Made by a program: the position numbers and the translations under genes
From: Sceloporus undulatus
Taxonomy: Eukaryota > Chordata > Lepidosauria > Squamata > Phrynosomatidae
Length of the DNA stretch: 64,000 bases
NCBI RefSeq assembly: GCF_019175285.1
Contig: NC_056526.1
Coordinates: 120,188,362 to 120,252,361, forward strand
Direction: 5' to 3'
The notes under the pieces: generated by a model
What the model was told of the DNA's origin: nothing
Databases searched by the model: none
Seen by the model: the letters and a program-made list of their open reading frames with translations, nothing else
Part shown: positions 56,734-64,000 of the stretch, piece by piece
Layout: each line of letters begins with the position of its first letter
Position numbering within the stretch: position 1 is the first letter of the stretch

Positions 56734-59700
56734 CTGTACAGAAGGGGAAAAAAGACACACACACATAATTTACATCCACTTTACACCAATGGTAAATGAA
56801 CTGCCCATGAATGGAGATTGAAATGTTGACAATACTATTCCTCTCCTTATAGCACATAGCAACATATAAACAGGGACTATAAATAGGTTTTGCATTCAGA
56901 AAGCAAAGGCATTCTGAGCAGTGAAGCTTTTTCTATATTTGAAAATCAGCAGGAGAGCAGCTTTTCTTGGCAGCAATATCCAAACAAACAGTATAAGTTC
57001 ATTTTTAAAGAAATGACTACACCAAATCACACTTTAGCAATTTGGAAGAACACTTTGCCTGTACATTGTCTAACAATAACTCAGAAGAGGTGCAAAATGC
57101 TACTTTCATAAAGACTGGCAAGATCAACGAAATTTAAGTTTATTCCTAGAGACAAAGAGCTGTCTTTAGCTCCAGAGCACTCTCTTGTTCTCAGTCACCT
57201 CATGTGAAGGACAGGCTCAAAATCACACAATCAATGTACACTTTAAACTCTAGGAAGACAAAGGAGGAGTGATTCAGGGTCTCAAGAAACAAGGAAAGCC
57301 ACCAGGACTGAACCTGACATGGATAGGTAATAGAAAAAGATATACAGAAATCCTATAGCACCTTTGTGACTAACTGAGAAAAAGAAATATTTAGTATGAG
57401 CGTTCAGTCTCCATTCTACTTTATCAGATGCATCTGATAAAGTGCACTACAGCCCATAAAAGCTTATACTAAATGCCCCTCTTTCTCAGTCAATCTAAAA
57501 GGTGCTATAGAATTGGTATTCCTTTTGTTTCTCTTCAGCACTCAAAGCCTATCTGTCCACATCTACTGCAAAATCCCAGAAGCCACCCTGCATGGCTATG
57601 ACCTGCTTCATAGGGAGCTGGCATGATTGCAGAACCATGGAGGGGATGAAGGCTGCATGAAACCTCTTTCCAGGATCCCTTAAAATCATTACACAGGCAT
57701 GCTGATCACTTTATGTGAAGCTTTCTCCCACTCTTGACCTCCTGAGATGAGCTCACTGTCTTAGATGTGTCTTTTGCTAGTAGTGGTGGTTGGGAAATTC
57801 TCATGAGTCTTGGGTACAGGACATTGCTTCTGTGGCTTGGAATGGCACCATTTTGGGACAGGGAAAGTGGTGACAAAAAGAAGCTTTCAAATTTGGGACC
57901 CTTCTTAAGCATTGTGAGCTTTACCAGGACTTGGCTTGCAGGTTGGAGTTGCGCTGCTGTCACGTTTTTTCGTTGGACAGGTCAAGAGAAGAGGTGGCCA
58001 AAGAAACAATGGGGGGGGGGGAACACTAGAAGCTGTGTGGGGAAGGCACCTCTGGGGAAGGAGGGGAAGGAGTATCTGGGTCAATTCTTGGAAAGAGTCC
58101 TTTGCCTTGGAGTGGCAGATGGCAGACTAGCATGAATGAGAGGCTTCTCAGACAGTTACTTGGTTGCTGTTCCCAGGATGACAAGGTGGCAAAGGGAGAA
58201 GTGATTGAGATTGATTGTTTTGAATATACATTAGAACAGTAGATCTAATATTAAGAAATACATGTTGGGGGAGCACTAGGGTTGTCACTCAATAAGAAAG
58301 GAGGCAGTAGCCCCAAAAGGTTAGCTAGCATTTTGCAATGAAGACAGGGTGGTAGTTTACTTGAATAACATGGTAGCAGCAAATGAGTACCCAGAGGCAA
58401 AAATGATGATCTGATGGAAGTCATTGTAGCAGTTCATTGCTGTCCAACCTAGCATGATGATTGTCAAAAAATAGTAATATATCAATATATTCATAAACCA
58501 TATTAAGGTTTTGTTAGAGTAGATCACTCCATATTACTTTTGTTTTACTCTCCCCTATAATTTGTTGAAATACCCATTAGCAGAATGGATGTGCTAATAA
58601 ATCTGTCAGATAGGGGGCTAAAGCCAACTAGTGATCTCAAGAAGATTTAACCAACTGAATCAATGGTCAATCAGTGTTGACTTAATAAGCCCCATTCATC
58701 AGACTTACTATAGTGGGACCAAAAACTGGATTTAATCCACCATGAGAATTTCAAGCTTATTCACTCTCCGCCCTAAGTAGAAACAAACCAGCCAATAACT
58801 CCACATTTTTTTTTCACTTCTAGACAGTGATTATATAGGTTGGGTGTAGAAATATTTGGTGAAGGCAGAAATAGTACATATTTGGTGGCAAAGGAGGAGA
58901 GCTGGCAATAAGGAATTATCACAAAGGTGTGCCATGGACACTAACTCCAGACTAACTCATTGAACTCTGTGGAACTGACTTCTGAGTATGTATGTCCAGG
59001 GTGATTTCTAGCTGCTTGGACAGTTCACTTTCATACACATAAATCTAACCAAATTAAAGAACAGAATGTCAGCAATCCAACAGAGGTCCAAAATTGTTCT
59101 TCAGCAATTAAAGGCTATCATTTCCAAAAACACAGTATTTATAATAAAATCTTCCACAGGTGACAATCAAGAAATACCATAGTGACAGACTTAAGTCAGG
59201 GTCAAAACAGCCGCCCCTTTGATTGTTGGATTGGGGCTGTGGCAATCGCATACTGTGGCCCTGATCCAGCATTTTTCTGGCGCAAAAAGAAGCAACAAAA
59301 TGCCGCTCCTTTTGTGCCAGAAAAAAGGCGTTCTTTCCGCCACTGTCAAGCTTTTCAGAGCTCCTGTGGCATACTGCATCTATACGCCATGCTGCCACCG
59401 TGTAAACGGCCGGGCAGCTTCACTGTGGCTTCCTACCAGCTTAGAGGCATGTGCCGTGTACACCACGCCACTAAGCTTCCAGAAAGCCAGCTTTTTTTTT
59501 TTTTTTTTTTGACAGTCTGTTCCGGCCCCAAGTCTGAGGGGAAAGACTAGACTAGAGAATGGCAAATTAACTGGATTTACAAAGTAAGCCTTGACTGTAA
59601 AATATAAAGTTACTAGTTCTACAAAATTAGAATTGATGTGTGGCTGTAGATAAAAGATTCACCATTTTCAATTAGATCCCTCTTTACATTCTATAAATAA

Positions 59701-62700
59701 TGTTTAAGACCTCTGCTAAGACAGAAAGCTTATATAATTGCTTCCAAAACAAATGTAAAGAATATTATCACAATTAAGCTAGAAAAAACACATTAAGAAG
59801 ATGAGAAAAGTAATTACTCTTCTTACAAAATCATTGTGTTATAGCCAGATGTTCTGAAAACCACTGTCTACACTATTCTCATTGATGTGACAGAACTGCT
59901 GTATTCAATTTTAACCCTCGTTCTTTCTTATGGTACAAAATATACATTAAAAAGAGGAAGATGAATTATAGTATATACTCCTGTATAAGTCAAGAAATTT
60001 TAGTCAAAAATTTGAACAAAAAAACATGGTCCATCTTATCCATGGATCAATGTAAAGATGGTACATTAACTCTTATAAAGAATGAACTCATCCCCTTCTT
60101 TGAATAGAGTGGTGAAAGACGAAAGCTTAGTCCACCCCAGGAGAACCTAAAAGAAGCACTGACCATCACCCACTCTCTCTGCTGTGGTACCACTCCTGAA
60201 CTTTTTGAATGCCTGGGTAGGAAAATGGCAGCAATGGCAACTCTTTGGCACTTCCTCCCAAAGGAACATAGAGAGAAATTGGGCTTTGAAGGATCTGAAT
60301 AAGACATCTATGTAAGTTTATCAGATTTCCTGGGTTAAAACCAGGCAAAGTTATCACATTAAAGTTAAAGTCCATAATCACAGCTAACATAGGCGGGATA
60401 CACACCGCCCAAAAAGGGCGGTCTGCTAACGACTCCATTTCCGCCAACGGGAATCCTCAGCCGCCAAATGGTGAGGCTTCCCGGTGGCAGAAAAAGAACC
60501 CACAAAAAGCAGGTTCTTTTTGCATCATGCTTGCGATGCCCAGGTGTGCAAATGTGCAGACGCTATGCGTCCATCATGTCAAAATGGTGATGCCCGTGTG
60601 AGTATAGGGCACCGCCATTTTGATGCCCCCATCACATGCTAGGGGTGAGGCCAATATGGATGGTGCGTCCTCGGCCAACCCCTAGCACGTGACAGGGGCG
60701 CCGCAAAGGCCCGTCTAAATCAGGCCATAGTTACCATTTTCTTTGCTTTGCCTTTTCATTCTTAGAGACATGTGTTTTCTTAGCCTCGCTATGCTTGGTT
60801 GCCTCCCCTACACATTTCACAGCCACCATTTACCATAGTTTCCTCCTCATCCATCCAGCCTTTACGGTAAGCACACAGCTGGAATTTTGTAGGTACTTTC
60901 ACACCATTTTCCTTTGCTTCATCTTTTACATCCTTTGTTACATATCCCTACGTTTTACCCTCGACCTATCCACAGGTCATATCAAAATCCATAATTTTGG
61001 TCCTAAAACCTGCCCTCAACTTATACATGAGGTCGACTTATAGTTGGGCATATATGCTTGCATGTTTTCCTTTAAAAACCCTACTAAGTACTGCCATGCA
61101 GTAAATACATTATGTTGTTGTGTTGTGTGCCTTTAAGTCATTTCCAGTTTATGGTGACCCTAAAACAAATGTATAATGGGATGTTCTGGGGCTGATAGTG
61201 TGTGACTCACCCAGTGGGTTTCCATGACTGAGTGGGGAAGTTATAGTCCAATGTTCAAACTACTACACCACATTTGCTCTTGAAACACACTATAAACCAA
61301 TGTAATTCAAAAGTGTAAGGGGACAACTGCTCTGTCACATACATTATACGTGTTTTATATGACGGTCCTTTTCTTGCCTTAGAGAAAGAAACAGATTCAA
61401 CTGAATTATTGAACACTTGCTAAATGGATACGGGGGTTGACCTGTATTTGTATACAACTAAGAATGAAAATATTCATCTAACCTTCAAACTTTTAGACTA
61501 ACCTTTAGCTGCCAGTCAAAATCCAGGAGCTGTGCAGAACAGATGGCATTTGTTTTTTGAATCAGGGCATGTCTGATATCATGTCTTCTTCCTTTCAGGC
61601 AAGTGACCAATGCTTTTCGACAGTCAGAACTCAGCTCACCCAGCTGCTGAACAGCCTGTAAAAGAGACACCACAGTTATGCTGCTTTAAAAAAATAATTT
61701 CCACATTTACAAAAGAGTTCAAACTAGTAGAGAGAAAAATGGATGCTATTTTGCCTAATACTATCAGCAGTGATTAAAAATATCTGATAGCTAAGAACAA
61801 CATGTGCACCACTGCTGTACAGTGATACTCCCACTGTTTGAAACAATTTTGGAGCAACAAGCTGCCATGCCATGGAATACCAGAACATCCTCTTTACTCT
61901 ATTTGGATCTGCAATTCAAAACAACCATGCTAGAAAGTGGTAAAGTGCAACTGCCCAGGGATCATCACAGCAACAAACAAACAAACCCCGAAGTATGGGA
62001 AAGTTCCCTTTTTAGATCACAGTTCCCAGAGTCCAGAAACTAACACACCCATAGGGAATAGACTAGTCTCCAAAACGGCTGCATGTAGCCTATAAGCTAT
62101 GATTCCCATCACTACACTGCACATGCTCTGGCTACTGAGCATAATGGGTCCGACTGAACTGGCTCTTGCCCCTAGCGTTTCAAGAAGTTGTTTTGTTTCA
62201 ATGTACTTGTGCAAATGTAAACATCATAATACCTTCCTCTTGTTTTTTTAGTGGTCCTGTTTTGGTTCCATTTCTTTTGGTACTCACCATCTAAATTTAT
62301 TATTAGAGAGGATAATTTTAACAGAAGATTAGAAAAATATTTTAGGGACACAACTAAAAGTATAGACACTTCAAAAAAGCCCAATGTAGAGTGCCATGTC
62401 TGAGAAGAAAAGCTTTCTAAAACTAAATGTTTTTCAAAATTATAGAGGTTATTAAAGTATGATGTTTTCATTTTTATTACTAGATTATCTGTACAAAACA
62501 CTAGCCAACACTGACTAAAATCCTAATATATAGCCTATATTAATTAAAAGTTAAGCATTGTACTTAATTCTACTAATCTTGCAGGAACTGCATACTGAAG
62601 ATACATCACGCCCTATTTACCATCCTTTTGATAAAAATGTCATCCTATTTCAAGGAAGAGTTTGGCTGGGAACAGTAAATCTGGGACTTTTGTTTCAGAG

Positions 62701-63658
62701 CTATGTCTGGAACAAGCAAGCGCTCATACCTCTTCATCGGAGACATCTTTGCCAACTGTACTTTTGAAATATGCTGTCATTTGTTCTAGGATTCCAATCC
62801 ATTCTGCCAAATTCCAGACAGTGTTGTAATCTTGATATCGAGGAGATGCCCGTCCACAGACGCCATCAATTACTTTGTGAAAAAACTAGGAAAAAATAAT
62901 AATAGTTTAATTTGACTCATCACATTTTAAGCAACCTACTGCTTAAAGAACCATTATATGACCTTTGCTTGCTGCAGAGTTGGTTTCAAGGCCTACTCTA
63001 AAAGCACCAGATATTATAGTCTTATGAGTATTTCTCTCTGAAGAAAGCAGGCTTTAGTCCAGGAAAGCTCATACTGCCCACTTCTTGATTTCAGTCTCAA
63101 AGGTGCTACAAGGATCTCTCTACGTACTGAGTCTATACACTAGCATGGCTATGTATCTTTGAATAAGGGCAGTTAAAGCGGTCTCAAACTGGATTATTTC
63201 AACAGTGTGCTTTGGAACTACAGGGCTGCATCCACACTGGAGAGATAACCCGGTTTCGCAGCGCTTTAACTCTTTGTCTGACTCTTTGCTATGGAATTCT
63301 GGGAGTTGGAGTTTGTTGTGGGCCCCACAACAAACTCCAACTCCCGTAATTCCATAGCCTTGGGCCAAATAAAGAGTTAAAGCGCTGCCAAACCGGGTTA
63401 TCTCTCCAGTGTGGATGCAGCCTAAGAGGGAGAGCACCTTCCTCCACCACCTCCTCCCTTCAAATGAAGGGGTTCGAGGCCCCCTGCCCCACAAAGCGCG
63501 CACGGCTCGCCCACCTGTAAAGCTCTCTCGGGGGGCAACTTCCCCAAAAGGTTCATCTTATTTCTCTTGGCGTCGCCCTCTTCTTCACCTCCCCCCCCTT
63601 TCCCCGGAATGGTTCGGTCCACCAATCCGCCCGGTGGAAGGACCACAGCGTCACTCAT
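56515..63658 (-). CDS. COMMD8: COMMD8, COMM domain-containing protein 8
   Basis: COMMD8 is a small cytosolic protein of the COMMD/CCC (Commander) complex, which works in endosomal recycling and copper and NF-kB regulation. Four minus-strand exons (144, 156, 153 and up to 219 nt), all in phase 0, align along human COMMD8 (183 aa). They contain [20 protein letters not shown], the [15 protein letters not shown] segment, [12 protein letters not shown] at the start of the COMM domain, and [18 protein letters not shown] to [15 protein letters not shown]. The N-terminus is longer than human (48 versus about 23 residues in exon 1), so translation might start at Met35 ([10 protein letters not shown]). 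After AANK the frame runs 18 more Lys-rich residues to a stop at 56515-56517; this may be intron read-through, because AAG|GTGTGT there is a good splice donor. The COMM domain is otherwise complete. Confidence 0.94.
57340..57520. repeat. Penelope-like inverted pair with 26-bp perfect palindrome
   Basis: Two arms of about 90 bp (both carrying 'ctcatactaaat'/'cttatactaaat', 'tttctcagt' and 'aaggtgctata') meet at 57418-57443, a 26-bp perfect palindrome centred between 57430 and 57431 (atcagatgcatctgat core). Each arm starts with a CTGATAA hammerhead-like box. Confidence 0.7.
57580..58335 (+). repeat. Dispersed repeat, copy B
   Basis: It shares ordered blocks with 50410-51185 ('gcagaaccatggagggg', 'gctgatcactttatgtga', 'cttggttgctgttcccagg', 'agcactagggttgtcactca', 'ggcagtagcccc') but lacks the second tandem unit and the inserted SINE. 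Confidence 0.6.
59250..59515. mobile_element. GC-rich miniature element ending in T19
   Basis: It is homologous to 25620-25760 and is followed by a run of 19 T at 59492-59510. Repeated 'cgcc', 'gccg' and inverted repeats give an unusual local GC rise. Confidence 0.5.
59970..61055. mobile_element. Mariner-like non-autonomous element with nested insert
   Basis: The left end 'tatactcctgtataagtc' and the right end (reverse complement of 'gtcgacttatagttgggc') are inverted repeats of a common squamate miniature element. A GC-rich element at 60392-60726 lies inside it. Confidence 0.6.
60392..60726. mobile_element. GC-rich miniature element nested in the mariner-like element
   Basis: It starts 'ggcgggatacacaccgccc' and ends 'cccgtctaaatcaggcc'. 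It contains two palindromes (aaaaagggcggt near 60412; accgccattttgatgcc near 60610) and is CpG-rich. It is the same family as 12090-12456. Confidence 0.6.
61112..61280 (-). mobile_element. ACA-Sauria-type SINE
   Basis: On the minus strand the head lies near 61275 ('gagcaaatgtggtgtagtag') and the CAACA tail near 61115. The 'tcatttccagtttatggtga' module is diagnostic. It is internally shortened. Confidence 0.75.
61503..61655 (-). CDS. COMMD8: COMMD8 coding exon 3
   Basis: It lies between acceptor ...cttttacag and donor gttagt, 153 nt, phase 0. It encodes [20 protein letters not shown] through to [12 protein letters not shown], the helical N-domain end and the start of the COMM domain (human SAQLQDFDWQVK). 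Confidence 0.95.
61656..62729 (-). other. COMMD8: COMMD8 intron 2
   Basis: This is a 1.07-kb intron. Apart from a faint hAT-like scrap at about 62075-62160, I see nothing in it. Confidence 0.9.
62730..62885 (-). CDS. COMMD8: COMMD8 coding exon 2
   Basis: It lies between the acceptor ...ttttttcctag and donor gtatga, 156 nt, phase 0 at both ends. It encodes 52 residues from [20 protein letters not shown] to [11 protein letters not shown], matching human [20 protein letters not shown] and the following residues closely. Confidence 0.95.
63020..63150 (+). mobile_element. Penelope-like repeat fragment with hammerhead-like core
   Basis: CTGAAGA at 63038-63044, a weak stem, then GGAAAGCTCATACTG at 63062 on, followed by 'agtctcaaaggtgctacaag' and 'actagcatggctatgt'. 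Confidence 0.5.
63223..63423. mobile_element. Near-perfect palindromic hAT-like miniature element
   Basis: Two arms of about 100 bp meet at 63322-63323 with almost no spacer (ttgttgtgggccccacaac centre). Termini are GGGCTGCATCCACACTGG and its inverse. It sits within an older hAT scrap from 63169, 92 bp from the COMMD8 exon 1 splice donor. Confidence 0.85.
63515..63658 (-). CDS. COMMD8: COMMD8 coding exon 1
   Basis: The ATG is at 63656-63658 and the exon ends ...ttacag|gtgggc at 63515, giving 48 codons. It encodes [11 protein letters not shown], then a Gly/Glu-rich stretch ([10 protein letters not shown]) not in the human protein, then [14 protein letters not shown], which matches human LWRLQKLPAELGPQ. 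The first ATG has a weak Kozak context (C at -3), so internal Met35 is a possible start. Confidence 0.85.
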
Positions 63659-63672
63659 ACGTCCCTCGCCAT
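63655..63672 (-). promoter_or_regulatory. upstream ORF overlapping the COMMD8 start
   Basis: ATG at 63672-63670 opens a six-codon frame (MARDV, stop) whose TGA shares two bases with the COMMD8 ATG, as ATGA. The uORF start has G at -3 and G at +4, a strong context, while the main ATG is weak. It matters only if transcription starts upstream of 63672, which the sequence cannot show. Confidence 0.5.
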
Positions 63673-63785
63673 GACGTCACTGCAGCAGTCGCTTCCGCCC
63701 TTGCTTCCTTTTTCTCAGTGCGCATGCGCATTGCCATTCCTCCTTTTTAATTGTCTTTTCCCCCCTGTTCCAAAATGGCTGTGTG
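63672..63785 (-). promoter_or_regulatory. COMMD8: COMMD8 CpG-rich core promoter with CRE, ETS, NRF1 and YY1-like sites
   Basis: Directly upstream of the start codon are TGACGTCA (CREB/ATF site) at 63672-63679, CTTCCG (ETS site on the minus strand) at 63692-63697, TGCGCATGCGCA (full NRF1 palindrome) at 63719-63730 and CAAAATGGC (YY1-like) at 63771-63779. CpG is dense compared with the rest of the window and no TATA box is evident, as in housekeeping promoters. Confidence 0.75.
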
Positions 63786-63874
63786 GCCTCTTAAAAGCAA
63801 TCCTTCTGTTTTCGAATGGCAGATTCCATTTCTCTCCACAGCAGTGGTTCTCAAACTGTAGTTCTCCAGAATGC

Positions 63875-64000
63875 ATCTGAGGAAGTAGTTTAGTCTAGGA
63901 AAGCTCATGCTGCCAATTTTCTTTCCTTCAGTGAGTCTCAAAGGTGCTACAAGAATCTCTCTATGATTTACTTCATTCCTCCAGGTGTCTTTGGACTTCA
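63875..64000 (+). mobile_element. Penelope-like repeat fragment with hammerhead-like core
   Basis: CTGAGGA at 63877-63883, GGAAAGCTCATGCTGCC from 63898, then 'gagtctcaaaggtgctacaa'. It runs past the window edge. Confidence 0.5.

Larger units (their letters stand above)
56734..61502 (-). other. COMMD8: COMMD8 intron 3
   Basis: This 4.8-kb intron holds the Penelope-like palindrome, the second copy of a dispersed repeat, a GC-rich miniature element, a mariner-like element with a nested insert and an ACA-Sauria SINE, each listed. About 58340-59240 and 59520-59960 show nothing recognised. Confidence 0.9.
62886..63514 (-). other. COMMD8: COMMD8 intron 1
   Basis: This 629-bp intron is mostly repeats: a Penelope-like fragment, a hAT scrap and a palindromic miniature element ending 92 bp from the exon 1 donor. 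Confidence 0.92.

Overview
The window is vertebrate genomic DNA, most likely from a squamate reptile (lizard or snake lineage). It is AT-rich, has long introns, and carries a squamate-like mix of interspersed repeats: ACA-Sauria-type and other tRNA-derived SINEs, CR1 and RTE-BovB LINE fragments, many hAT- and Tigger-like miniature elements, Penelope-like fragments and long (AC)n/(GT)n tracts. No mammalian Alu or L1 was seen. Family names are from recalled sequence patterns, not a database search.

Two host genes are well supported and converge. GABRB1 (GABA-A receptor beta-1) lies on the plus strand. Its last five coding exons are at 16265-16347, 30222-30359, 30522-30674, 34215-34456 and 36376-36723, and they encode the Cys-loop, all four membrane helices and the C-terminus; upstream exons are outside the window. 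COMMD8 lies on the minus strand with coding exons at 63515-63658, 62730-62885, 61503-61655 and 56515-56733, and its CpG-rich promoter is at about 63655-63790. The pair GABRB1 then COMMD8, tail to tail, is the conserved vertebrate order, which supports both identifications.

Layout: 1-16264 is GABRB1 intron 4 (partial), with BovB, CR1, Tigger and SINE relics. 16348-30221 is intron 5, 30360-30521 a very short intron 6 with a GTT microsatellite reaching the splice acceptor, 30675-34214 intron 7 and 34457-36375 intron 8. 36724-56514 is the GABRB1 3' region and intergenic space, holding many miniature elements, one broken DIRS/Ngaro-like fossil and a VNTR-bearing repeat. Two unrecognised coding-like terminal exons on opposite strands lie at 54628-54773 (minus) and 55225-55407 (plus). 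56734-63514 contains COMMD8 introns 3, 2 and 1, again full of miniature elements.

The most interesting non-gene signals are repeated hammerhead-ribozyme-like cores in Penelope-type repeat fragments (including a 26-bp perfect palindrome where two copies meet head to head), a six-codon upstream ORF whose stop overlaps the COMMD8 start as ATGA, a likely missing last exon of COMMD8, and the two orphan terminal exons. I found no evidence of a wholly new biological system.
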